From: Pleurocapsa minor HA4230-MV1
GTDB lineage: Bacteria; Cyanobacteriota; Cyanobacteriia; Cyanobacteriales; Xenococcaceae
DNA: 55,900 nt
Assembly (NCBI GenBank): GCA_019359095.1
Contig: JAHHHZ010000004.1
Span: 1-55,900 of the forward strand
Direction of reading: 5' to 3'
Below, in pieces: positions 34,097 through 41,526 of this stretch. Each line of letters starts with the position of its first letter. The stretch's first letter is position 1. Both the position numbers and the translations under genes were made by a program. The notes under the pieces are model-generated. The model had not been told where the DNA came from and searched no databases. It saw only the letters and a program-made list of their open reading frames with translations.

Positions 34097-34333
34097 TTAT
34101 AGCTTCTGATGGTTAAGGAATAAAGCAGAAGGGGCTTGTTGTTGATGTTGGAGAATTCGGCTCAACTCATTGAGAAGGGCATAATTTTTCTGCTCCAGTT
34201 CTTTGTATTGACGCGCCAAGAGAACAAAATCTTCAAAATGGTTAATGGCTAGCTGAGGAGCTTGTTCAGGGTATTTTTCAAGATGACGTTTAAGGCATTC
34301 GACGGAAAAACAGAATTCTAGGTCAAGTTTCAT
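34097..34333 (-). CDS. Small helical module protein (paralogue of the 23277-23672 gene)
   Basis: 78 residues. LKRHLEKYPEQAPQLAINHFEDFVLL then a coiled-coil stretch (RQYKELEQKNYALLNELSRIL). It matches the N-terminal part of the module A protein at 23277-23672, which ties module C to module A. A remnant of its 3' end recurs at 39364-39405. Function unknown. Confidence 0.6.
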   Translation of the reverse strand: MKLDLEFCFSVECLKRHLEKYPEQAPQLAINHFEDFVLLARQYKELEQKNYALLNELSRILQHQQQAPSALFLNHQKL

Positions 34334-34342
34334 AGTAAAAAA

Positions 34343-34747
34343 TTAAAGTGTCACTTCAATGAGTAAATTAGTGTCAGGGTATGGCAGGAAGGTTGTGTAA
34401 TCAAGAAAACTAAGGAGTTCGCGATACCAAGGATAAAGTTGGTTCGCGTACAAGTTAGCTTTGTTCAGATTCCAAATCGTACTTTGAGTGGGATTTCTCA
34501 GATTAAATTCAAAGATAGTGGCTTCCAGAAATTTCGCTCGAAATTCTGCCAAGCAAGCTATTGTTAATACGTCTTGATTAGAAGTGGTTTGGCTCCGTAT
34601 ACTCTTCGAGATCGTTGCAGAATTAAGCTGGTTATAAAGTTCATCAGAAACGACCAAAGCATTGATGAAGTTGCTCTGCTGGGTAAAAATGGTAATCAGT
34701 GGCATGAGATTAAAGAACAGATGGAAGCCGTTTATATAACGGGTCAA
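34343..34747 (-). CDS. Hypothetical protein, first leftward gene of module C
   Basis: 134 residues; the start may be the Met at 34705 (MPLITIFTQQ). No family recognised. Motifs are few: ALVVSDELYNQLNS, LAEFRAKFLEATIFEFNLRNPTQSTIWNL and LYPWYRELLSFL. It is read away from the regulator at 34880 and ends 9 bp before the next gene. Confidence 0.55.
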   Translation of the reverse strand: MTRYINGFHLFFNLMPLITIFTQQSNFINALVVSDELYNQLNSATISKSIRSQTTSNQDVLTIACLAEFRAKFLEATIFEFNLRNPTQSTIWNLNKANLYANQLYPWYRELLSFLDYTTFLPYPDTNLLIEVTL

Positions 34748-34879
34748 AGCAAACTTTCTTTTCTTTATGGTCTAATTATAGCATGATAACGCTGTAATAT
34801 GTTATTTTTTACGCTATAAATAAGAAAATCAAAAATGATTAGACTAGCGCGAAAGTGATATAACTAGTGAGTAGAATTA

Positions 34880-35158
34880 GTGAAGGAAAAGAAATTGGAC
34901 GCAAAACCGTTTAACGATCGTCTGAAAGACTTGGGCTGGAGTCCCTATAGACTGGCTCAAGAACTAGATAAAATAAGGCAGACAGAGAAAGGGGCAGGGA
35001 ATTACACTAGTACAGTGGTTAAGTTTTTGGAGAACCCAAATAGTTCTCGAACAATGACTTTTTTAGATTTGGTGACAGCGATGGATGGAGAAATTGTGAT
35101 TCGCTGGAAAGTCAAAAAAGAAGTCACAGTAGATTGTAAAGAAGTCAAGATAAACTAA
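34880..35158 (+). CDS. Helix-turn-helix-like regulator of module C
   Basis: 92 residues from GTG at 34880. LKDLGWSPYRLAQELDKI and STVVKFLENPNSSRTMTFLDLVTAMDGEIVIRWK match a lambda-repressor-like small DNA-binding protein: the P-Y-R-L-A-Q-E-L helix and the S-T-V-x-K-F-L recognition-like helix, then a dimerisation strand. Read divergently from 34343-34747. The 130-bp gap between them is AT-rich and should hold the shared operators. Same place as the regulators of modules A and B. Confidence 0.65.
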   Translation: MKEKKLDAKPFNDRLKDLGWSPYRLAQELDKIRQTEKGAGNYTSTVVKFLENPNSSRTMTFLDLVTAMDGEIVIRWKVKKEVTVDCKEVKIN

Positions 35159-35197
35159 TTCAGCTACCTTTGTTTAATAACTATAGTAAACTAGATT

Positions 35198-35780
35198 GTG
35201 GAAAAAACACATTTAAAATCATATCACAACTTGATTAAACTGAGATCGGGTGTTTATCGAGGTTTAGATAAAACGGGTAACTTAGTTTTAATTAAATCTT
35301 TTGAATTTAATAGTGGGCAAAGCTGGAGTTTCCAAAGACAATTAGAACAAGAGACAGCTATTCTTAAGTCTCTTTCTCATCCTAGAATACCTAAATATTT
35401 TGATAGTTGGCAAGATGGAAGTATTTTTTATTTAGTTCGTGAATATATTGAAGGTAATTGTTTGGTTACAAACAAAATATTTACTGAGAAAAACGTAATT
35501 AATATTGCTTTACAGCTATTAGATATTCTAGTTTATTTAGAGTAACGTAATGTAACACATCACGATATTAAACCACAGAATATTATAATAGATTCCGAAG
35601 AAAATATACATTTGATTGACTTTGGTATTTCTAAGGAACTGAGTGATAAAACATTAGGGATAACTACTCAGTTTGGAGGCACAGAAGGGTTTATTGCACC
35701 AGAGAAAATTTTACTTCGCAGAACAGATAATCGAAGCGATTTATATAGTTTAGGAATGGTGCTGGCTCTCTACATCGATC
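35198..35780 (+). pseudogene. Ser/Thr protein kinase, interrupted and truncated
   Basis: Starts with GTG at 35198. VYRGLDKTGNLVLIKSFEF (VAIK-like lysine) and LEQETAILKSLSHPRIPKYFD form the N-lobe. A TAA at 35543-35545 stops the frame, and the same frame continues with H-H-D-I-K-P-Q-N (catalytic loop), HLIDFGISKEL (DFG) and GGTEGFIAPEK. Homology ends after LYSLGMVLAL, where it runs into the thermonuclease remnant on the other strand. The kinase is a Hanks type, common in cyanobacteria, but inactive here through the stop and the lost C-lobe. Confidence 0.8.
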
Positions 35781-36233
35781 GGCTTCAATAGAGTTACGAC
35801 GAGCCATCCCACGTTCAATTACCCAGGTATTAAGGTGAATTTCTTGCTGCACTAATTCATTGGGGGTATCGGAAATGTGTTTAAGCAGATTAACATCATA
35901 GTTAGAAGCCAGAGAGATCCAAACTTCATGGAGATCGCCAACTTGTTCTAGTTCTACTGTGCCATTACTCAAATTAATAACTGACTGCAAATACTTCTGG
36001 GACTCATTTCCTGTTGCTTCTACACCACAGAGACTTATAGTTTTCTGTTCATTGTGACGTTCAACTGTAAAAGAAGAGCCACTATTGACACGGCTGATTT
36101 TCCAAGGCGTATAGTCGGCAGTTCTGTACTTGTACCTTTGCCAATTGTCTAAACTAATGAGAGCAACAGCCGCAACAGCAGACAGAATAATCAAGGGTTT
36201 TCTAAAGTAGAACAGAAATAACTTGGTTTGCAT
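35691..36233 (-). pseudogene. Truncated thermonuclease-like protein (paralogue of 15420-15962)
   Basis: 180 codons. It matches the protein at 15420-15962 from the N-terminal anchor (KPLIILSAVAAVALISL) through WKISRVNSGSSFTV, LCGVEATGNESQKYLQSVI and LNTWVIERGMARR up to RCREP. The last 35 residues are unrelated because the frame runs backwards through the kinase remnant; the homologous end (LVWAENIAR...GIW) is missing. The breakpoint is at about 35766. Confidence 0.75.
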
Positions 36234-36478
36234 GACCAGAAAGCTAGATTTATTTCTAGTATTCCCATTCTGCTATTTAAGCTAACTGCTTCTCCATCTT
36301 TTGTTTTAAGCCTGTAGATCTCTACTATTGTTTAACTTGCTTGGTCGCAACGGCGATCGCGGGGATAATAAACCCGCATTTTGGCTGGATTAATTAATTA
36401 TCAATAGAGCATAAGTGACTTTACATAAAAGTGTATAAATTCAAAAATGCATTTTTACAAGCGATCGCTCTTTGTGGT

Positions 36479-36535
36479 CAAATAGCCGTGGGGTGGAGGC
36501 TGAAGAATCCAGTTCAAAGCCTTGAGATACTTTAG
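36479..36535 (+). repeat. Dispersed repeat, first copy
   Basis: AAATAGCCGTGGGGTGGAGG...TTCAAAGCCTTGAGAT is similar to 37332-37388 (AAATAGCTGTCGGGTTGAGG...TTCAAAGCCTTGCGAT). It lies in the gene-free stretch 36234-36688. A further 20-nt piece near 36557 (TTAGAATGAAATAACCCTG) recurs near 39050. Confidence 0.6.
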
Positions 36536-36688
36536 AGGCTTTTGAACACCATTGCTTAGAATGAAATAACCCTGCGCCTAGTACGGTTATTTTGTAATCT
36601 TTCAATAGCTCAAAAACTAGTAATAATACTTTCTGCTGTTGAGCTAAATTAGTATAAAACGATAAAAAATATTTGTTTGTAAATTAAT

Positions 36689-37171
36689 ATGCCTTTAACT
36701 CAAGAGGAAGAAAGAGATTGTAAGACTAAAATATTAAACTTAATTATACAAAAGAATCATCGTTATAGAGAAATAGATAATTTTTGCGGTGATTACACTC
36801 CAGCAGAAATTGTCAAATGTATAAATCAACTAGTGAATGAAAATATTATAAGGGAAGAAAAACTTCCCTATGAACATGAAACTTCTTATTATTTGATATC
36901 TGACAATTATTTATTATTTGATTCGACCTATGAAATTACCAGCAGTAGCGATACATTTGAGAGATATTTTAACCGTATACCTCTAACTTTAGAGCAAGAA
37001 AGAGATTGTAAGACTAAAATACTAAATTTAATTAAGCAAGGCAGAAATCATCATAGACAAGTAGAAAATTTTTGTGATGATTTCACTGTGATAGAGATTG
37101 TCACATGTGTAAATCAACTAGTGGGTGGAAATATTATTAGGCAAGAAGGAGCTTATTACCATCTAAACTAA
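36689..37171 (+). CDS. Protein of two tandem similar domains (winged-helix-like)
   Basis: 160 residues. Residues 1-65 (PLTQEEERDCKTKILNLI...FCGDYTPAEIVKCINQLVNENIIREE) and 97-160 (PLTLEQERDCKTKILNLI...FCDDFTVIEIVTCVNQLVGGNIIRQE) are clear repeats of one about-60-residue unit. The helix-strand pattern with a final IIR.E...YYL resembles a winged-helix domain. The conserved C-K-T and F-C-x-D may be structural. Family not recognised. The DNA of the two halves is also similar, so the duplication seems fairly recent. It stands alone between repeats. Confidence 0.65.
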   Translation: MPLTQEEERDCKTKILNLIIQKNHRYREIDNFCGDYTPAEIVKCINQLVNENIIREEKLPYEHETSYYLISDNYLLFDSTYEITSSSDTFERYFNRIPLTLEQERDCKTKILNLIKQGRNHHRQVENFCDDFTVIEIVTCVNQLVGGNIIRQEGAYYHLN

Positions 37172-37331
37172 TCTGAGTTTGGGCTAGCTGTTTGGGTTAA
37201 CTTGTTAGGGGCATGGGAGAAATGGGAGGAAGCGACGAAGAGAGGATATTCGCTCTTTGTATCTGAAGAAAATAATGAAGAGGAATCGGGAATAACTAAA
37301 GATTTTGGCTATTTTGGTTGATGGCGATGGT

Positions 37332-37388
37332 GAAATAGCTGTCGGGTTGAGGCTGAGGAATTGAATTCAAAGCCTTGCGATGTTTAAG
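37332..37388 (+). repeat. Dispersed repeat, second copy
   Basis: Related to 36479-36535. Just upstream, 37272-37290 (ATAATGAAGAGGAATCGGG) is identical to 31139-31157. The 268-bp gap 37172-37439 therefore consists mostly of repeat debris. Confidence 0.6.
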
Positions 37389-37439
37389 ATTGTGTGTGAC
37401 GAGTGAAGGAGATCGCCCTTTGATGAGACATTCCAATCA

Positions 37440-37865
37440 CTATTCGCAGCGCTCTGAATACAGATTATATTTTTGGTTCAAATAATCCTCTTTGACTTTT
37501 TGCGGATCAAAGTCTGAAGATACGGGTTGAACTTGTGGCGTGTTTTGCTGAATTAAAGATTTGAAAGTTTTACTTTGGCATGGAATCAGTTGTTTCTGAA
37601 CGTTTTGTTTACTTTCTTCTTCGTCCGCCTTTTCAAGGCGGACATTGCTAAATTCACTGTTGCTGATATGTTTATCTAGCTGATCGACTTTGGTATCTAG
37701 AGCTTTGATCTCTCCTGAAAGTTTTTCATCAACGGTATTTATTTTCCCTTTAATTTCAGATTGACCAAGCTTAAGAGAATTGACTTCTTCAAGTAGTTTC
37801 CTCTGGTCTAATTTAATTTCGTTGAGGATATCGGCGATGTCGGTCTGGATAATAGGATTGGTCAT
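37440..37865 (-). CDS. Coiled-coil protein with a palindrome-encoded insert
   Basis: 141 residues from ATG at 37865 (MTNPIIQTDIADIL). A long coiled coil (ILNEIKLDQRKLLEEVNSLK, IKGKINTVDEKLSGEIKALD, KVDQLDKHI) is followed by a short tail. The tail carries SNVRLEKADEEES, encoded by a palindrome at about 37625-37645 (GTCCGCCTT, loop, AAGGCGGAC). Function unknown. Similar coiled-coil proteins in cyanobacteria are often hypothetical. Confidence 0.6.
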   Translation of the reverse strand: MTNPIIQTDIADILNEIKLDQRKLLEEVNSLKLGQSEIKGKINTVDEKLSGEIKALDTKVDQLDKHISNSEFSNVRLEKADEEESKQNVQKQLIPCQSKTFKSLIQQNTPQVQPVSSDFDPQKVKEDYLNQKYNLYSERCE

Positions 37866-38104
37866 TTGGTATACTCCAATTAGATTAAGTAGTTGAATGA
37901 ACATCCCCAATGATTTGGTCGTCGATGGGGATGTTTATATTTTAAAGCTTCCAAGGATAAGGAAACAGTGGGTTAACTTGTTGTCAGGAGTATGGAGAAA
38001 GCGATCGCAAGCTCGGAGATATTCCACGTTGAGTAAAAGAATGACTCAGGGGGTGTATTTTGCGGCGTTGAGCCAAGCGTCATCAGTGGGAGATTCTAGA
38101 ACGC

Positions 38105-38518
38105 CTAGTCGGTAAAGTTTTGATAGTCATGGTGATGGTTGATGGTTGATGGTGATGTGAGATCGTTTTCCGATTTTAAGCTAGCTAATATTCGTTGAAA
38201 CTCTGGTCGATCTGAATCAAAGAAACGTTCGTGAGTAGAATCACGGTTGAGAAATTCAGAAATGTTTTGCTCGATGGAGAGATGGGAGTAACCAATCCAA
38301 CCATCACCCCGTAAAACCGTGTCCAAAAACTCAAAGTCGCCATTAATAATCTCCTGCTTATCTTCAAAGATCATCAATTCAATCAAATACTCCGCTAATA
38401 GATAGCGATCGCCTTTTGCGACAATTGTTTGTAACAAATCAAGGCGTTGCTGGCGTGTACCGTGGGAGACGTTAAGATCAATAATTTGCGACCATTCTGG
38501 TGTTTGTGGATTGTTCAT
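38105..38518 (-). CDS. Hypothetical protein
   Basis: 137 residues. Helical first part (RQQRLDLLQTIVAKGDRYLLAEYLIELMIFEDKQEII), then NGDFEFLDTVLRGDGWIGYSHLSIEQNISEFLNRD. The order suggests a small helical fold. Family not recognised. No partner is evident; the neighbours on the same strand are separate small genes. Confidence 0.5.
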   Translation of the reverse strand: MNNPQTPEWSQIIDLNVSHGTRQQRLDLLQTIVAKGDRYLLAEYLIELMIFEDKQEIINGDFEFLDTVLRGDGWIGYSHLSIEQNISEFLNRDSTHERFFDSDRPEFQRILASLKSENDLTSPSTINHHHDYQNFTD

Positions 38519-38648
38519 AATCTTAATTTAATGAGGAACAGGGAGGTTATGAATGCGAGTGCCGAGAAATTGACCGTTGAGATCGAAGACATCAAGACAC
38601 AGAGTATAAAAAAGTGGAAACGTTCTCTAAGTGAACTAACTCATTCCA

Positions 38649-38948
38649 TTAGTGATGGGAGTGTTCAAGAGAATCGCAGTTTTGAACTAGCTTCCCTTCG
38701 GCAAAACAACTAAGGCAGTAGTTAAAGTCCTCAAATGATTCTTCAATTGGAATTTCTAGCTCTTCTGGAGGGTACTGGTCGTCGCACAAAAAAGCAATAC
38801 GAGAAATTGGTATTCCAGCAAAATCAAAACGCGCAAGCTCAATCAGCATCCAAAGTTGGTTGTTGGGGTTAAGTTGTTTGTTATATAGTGTAATACACTT
38901 TCTTAAAGATTTTAATCTGTAGGAGGGTATTATACAGATATGGATCAT
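38649..38948 (-). CDS. Hypothetical protein
   Basis: 99 residues; the start may be a later Met (MLIELARFDF). The middle (ISRIAFLCDDQYPPEELEIPIEESFEDFNYCLSCFAEGKLVQNC) looks protein-like and acidic, with four Cys near the end. Family not recognised. The call is weak because nothing conserved supports it in this window. Confidence 0.4.
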   Translation of the reverse strand: MIHICIIPSYRLKSLRKCITLYNKQLNPNNQLWMLIELARFDFAGIPISRIAFLCDDQYPPEELEIPIEESFEDFNYCLSCFAEGKLVQNCDSLEHSHH

Positions 38949-39070
38949 TTTTCTTTTATTATTTAAAGGTGTTGAATGTGATCTGGCTTAAGGAAGGTCA
39001 TAGCCTGACTGCCTGACACAAGTGCCTGAAACATATTGCGTCTCTTTTTAGAATGAAATAGCCCTGTGAA

Positions 39071-39337
39071 TCATTCAATGTTAAACCTTCCATTTCCGTA
39101 TAGTGCTTTGTGTTCACTGTTAACAATTGTACTCGTACCAATCCTAACAGTCGGCTTTTGAGTGGGAAGCTTCCCACTCAAAACGCGACGTAAGTTTGTG
39201 TATCCTTTTTCTCTAAATTGTTGCTTGATTTCTTCTATTTTTTCTTCGTCTTTTTTTTCGAGCCTGGTAAGAAATTGATATATTTGACCGTTAAATTGTC
39301 TAAAGTCACCAAATTTACTTTTTTTCACAGTTGACAA
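39071..39337 (-). CDS. Small hypothetical protein with a 40-bp palindrome near its 3' end
   Basis: 88 residues. A lysine/glutamate-rich helical first part (RQFNGQIYQFLTRLEKKDEEKIEEIKQQF) ends in REKGYTNL. Then RRVLSGKLPTQKPT is encoded by a palindrome (39150-39189), after which 25 residues follow. The insertion keeps the frame open but probably altered the original C-terminus. Confidence 0.45.
   Translation of the reverse strand: MSTVKKSKFGDFRQFNGQIYQFLTRLEKKDEEKIEEIKQQFREKGYTNLRRVLSGKLPTQKPTVRIGTSTIVNSEHKALYGNGRFNIE
39150..39189. repeat. 40-bp palindrome, family copy 5
   Basis: GTCGGCTTTTG, perfect stem AGTGGGAAGCTTCCCACT, CAAAACGCGAC. It lies inside the gene at 39071-39337. Confidence 0.85.
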
Positions 39338-39360
39338 AAATTGAGTAGAAAATTAGCGAT

Positions 39361-39425
39361 CGAAATAAAGCAGAAGGGGCTTATTGTTGATGTTGGAGAA
39401 GAAGGATTAATCCATTGAGCTGGCT
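39361..39425 (-). pseudogene. 3' remnant of a 34097-type module gene
   Basis: GCAGAAGGGGCTTATTGTTG and the next 15 bases match the 3' end of the gene at 34097-34333 (GCAGAAGGGGCTTGTTGTTG at 34127). The rest of that gene is absent. This shows that a further module copy once lay here. Confidence 0.55.
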
Positions 39426-39485
39426 AGATTCCGTATTGTTCAAGTTGTTTGAGAAGGTTTAGTTTGTTCAGCAGCAGCACCGCGA

Positions 39486-40049
39486 TTAAGAAAGTGATCG
39501 GACGTAAACAATATCATGTCTGTAAAAATTATCTGAAGTAAAACTGAAATTTAATTTTTCTTCAATCCAATAGCAATATTTTCGATAATAAGCTCTGAGT
39601 TCTAAAAATTCAGGATCGTTAATTGAATCACGACAAATGTGTCCTAGAGTATTCAACATTTCACGAGCTGAATCTAATTCCAATCCATATAAACGCTGTT
39701 TATTAGGGTCGAGAGTTTCAAGAGTTTCAAAAGAAAAAGTTTCATTTTCTGAATAAAATTGTTTCACTAATGGTATGGCATTGAGGATTTCAGTATTATT
39801 AACCTTAATTAATTTGTCATGCTCATAAAATATTTCGTAATAAGGCACTGAGCCTATATCAAAAGAATTTTCCTTAACATAGGTAACGTTTACCCAATTA
39901 ACATCAAATAAATGGATGTGATGATATTCTTTATTTCTTTTATAGCTGACAGCAATAGGATTAACTACTTTCTCTATGGATTTTTTTGGCATTTTATCAA
40001 CTTCTGCTTGAAAAATATATTTTTTAATTGCTTGAGCCTGATTGAGCAA
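39486..40049 (-). CDS. Hypothetical protein
   Basis: 187 residues. Segments: VSYKRNKEYHHIHLFDVNWVNV, DIGSVPYYEIFYEHDKLIKVN, ETLDPNKQRLYGLELDSAREML and YYRKYCYWIEEKLNFSF. A mixed alpha/beta fold without a recognisable motif; no signal peptide. The gene is intact but has no relatives in the window. A start at the Met beginning MPKKSIEKV is also possible. Confidence 0.5.
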   Translation of the reverse strand: MLNQAQAIKKYIFQAEVDKMPKKSIEKVVNPIAVSYKRNKEYHHIHLFDVNWVNVTYVKENSFDIGSVPYYEIFYEHDKLIKVNNTEILNAIPLVKQFYSENETFSFETLETLDPNKQRLYGLELDSAREMLNTLGHICRDSINDPEFLELRAYYRKYCYWIEEKLNFSFTSDNFYRHDIVYVRSLS

Positions 40050-40207
40050 AGTTTGTAAGCTTTAGGGAAGTTTGGATCAGATAATTTGTGTCATGTTCTT
40101 CGATCAATATGGTAGTCGGTGGGGATCTTTATATTTTATAGCTTTTAAAGATTGCGATGCCGAAGGCTAGGCAGAGCCTAATCGCGATTTCTGTTGAGAT
40201 TGTATAG

Positions 40208-40708
40208 TCATTCTAAATAATTTCCGTATGATTTAACGATATCATCCAAGGAAGTACCAGGAGCGGAATAAATGCGTCTTTTTTTGAGGATGGCAAAGTC
40301 TTGTTCGATCCGATTAAAATCAGGTGAATAGGGTGGTAAAAACAAAACTTTGTGACCCGCTTGTTGGGCAATGCGAAATACATCATCCTGGCGGTGAAAT
40401 GACGCATTATCAAGGATTAGAGTGGAGTTTGGTTTTAATTCGGGAATGAGATGTTTTTCGAGCCATTGATTAAACCATAAAGCATTAGTACTTCCTTGAA
40501 AAAGAATTGGTGCTAACAACTGTTTACCTCTTTTCCCAGCTATCAGACTGGTTCTGGTTCCTTTTTGACCATGGCGATCGCCATAAGTTTTTTGTCCTCG
40601 TTTTGACCAGGCATAAGGACGATAGACATATTCTTCAAAGCCTGATTCATCCAAATAAACTAAATTGCTTGACCCATCCAGGATGACAATTTCACGTAAA
40701 TTTCTCAA
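40208..40708 (-). CDS. IS630 transposase, DDE catalytic part (orfB)
   Basis: 166 residues. LVYLDESGFEE (first Asp), TLILDNASFHR (second Asp) and LPPYSPDFNRIEQDFAILKK (final Glu) form a complete DDE_3 core. It is in the frame shifted by one base from orfA. Reading through the A8 run near 40753-40760 with a shift gives a continuous protein (RKKTLKYSERR...NLREIV), so expression by frameshifting at that run is likely, as in other IS630 members. Confidence 0.9.
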   Translation of the reverse strand: MRNLREIVILDGSSNLVYLDESGFEEYVYRPYAWSKRGQKTYGDRHGQKGTRTSLIAGKRGKQLLAPILFQGSTNALWFNQWLEKHLIPELKPNSTLILDNASFHRQDDVFRIAQQAGHKVLFLPPYSPDFNRIEQDFAILKKRRIYSAPGTSLDDIVKSYGNYLE

Positions 40709-40736
40709 AAAGTTGATTCGCTCACTATGCCTGCGT

Positions 40737-41054
40737 TCACTGTATTTCAGAGTTTTTTTTACGAGTTAACTTCATTTGCTTCTGGGCATACCCAATAGCA
40801 CTCGTATGCACTCCAAAATATTGCGCTCTTTCTCTTAACAAAGCATCTGGATGTTCTTGAATATGTTGGGCAAGTGCTTTCCAGTTTAGTTTTCGCCTTC
40901 TTCCAAGTTGTGGTGATGGAGTCAAATTTTTTCTTCGACACCAATCATTCACACACCATAAGCTTACTTCATATCTTCTTGATGCTTCGGCTTTTGAGCC
41001 TCCAGCCGCGACAAACTTTACCACCCGCTTTCGCAGATCTACACTATAAGTCAT
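40737..41054 (-). CDS. IS630 transposase, helix-turn-helix part (orfA)
   Basis: 105 residues. MTYSVDLRKRVVKFVAAGGSKAEASRRYEVS is the usual helix-turn-helix start of IS630 transposases, followed by a second DNA-binding region (LNWKALAQHIQEHPDALLRERAQYFGVHTSAI). The frame ends shortly after the slippery AAAAAAAA at TRKKNSEIQ. Confidence 0.9.
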   Translation of the reverse strand: MTYSVDLRKRVVKFVAAGGSKAEASRRYEVSLWCVNDWCRRKNLTPSPQLGRRRKLNWKALAQHIQEHPDALLRERAQYFGVHTSAIGYAQKQMKLTRKKNSEIQ

Positions 41055-41119
41055 CTAACTTGATCAATTTCTCAGTTAGCTTATATTATTTCATATGTTT
41101 CTTATTTAGAATGACTATA

Positions 41120-41470
41120 GCTGCTCAACAAAGCAGAAAAAGAGTCGGCAGAATTATCAATCAATTGCCAAAGCTGCTCGGCGGAGAGATGCGGCTTTGG
41201 CTGCACTAAAGTATTAGGCGGCTTTTCTGTACGTCGCGTTTTGGGTGGTAAGCTTCCCACCCAAAAGCCGACTGTGAGAAGCTTCCCATAGAAAACGCGC
41301 CGTATATCTTCGCGTCGCCAAGTGCGATCACAAAGAAAATCATCTTGTTCGAGTTCAGTAAGTTCGTACCAGTCATTAGGTGGTGGATTAGTGAGAAAAT
41401 TTCTGCTACAAGCCTGTAAAATCTCGAAACGAAATCGATGGTCATTTGGATTGTGAGTAGAAGTATTAAT
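41120..41470 (-). pseudogene. Unrecognised coding remnant cut by IS630 and two palindromes
   Basis: One complement frame is open and protein-like: HNPNDHRFRFEILQACSRNF, PPPNDWYELTELEQDDFLCD, RTWRREDIRRVF, then palindrome-encoded sequence, then PKPHLSAEQLWQLIDNSADS up to the IS. No start codon remains. The different frame starting MTIDFVSRF is less convincing. The gene seems to have been broken at both ends. Confidence 0.4.
41233..41272. repeat. 40-bp palindromes, family copies 6 and 7 (overlapping)
   Basis: Copy 6: GTCGCGTTTTG, stem GGTGGTAAGCTTCCCACC, CAAAAGCCGAC (41233-41272). A second, more diverged copy overlaps it (41262-41301: ...CTGTGAGAAGCTTCCCATAG...AAAACGCGCC), sharing the CAAAAGCCGAC box. 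They appear nested or tandem. Confidence 0.75.
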
Positions 41471-41526
41471 GTTTATCGAAAAAATTAGTATGAAAAACTA
41501 CTCTTTTTGTAAACATCTAAAGAGCT

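Larger units (their letters stand above)
40203..41119 (-). mobile_element. IS630-family insertion sequence
   Basis: TATAGTCATTCTAAATAA (40203-40220) and its complement (41102-41119) are 18-bp terminal inverted repeats with TA at both outer edges, the IS630 target. It contains orfA and orfB on the minus strand and interrupts an older ORF, whose 3' part ends inside the right terminus (SYSHSK then stop). Confidence 0.9.

Noticed and set aside
37897-38115. Plus-strand 72-codon ORF
   Set aside because: It overlaps the start of the coiled-coil gene, has a repeat-like beginning (compare 40105) and no conserved relative in the window.
41206-41445. Minus-strand ORF starting MTIDFVSRF
   Set aside because: A different frame over the same DNA is more protein-like and runs through the palindromes; this one was treated as a shadow.
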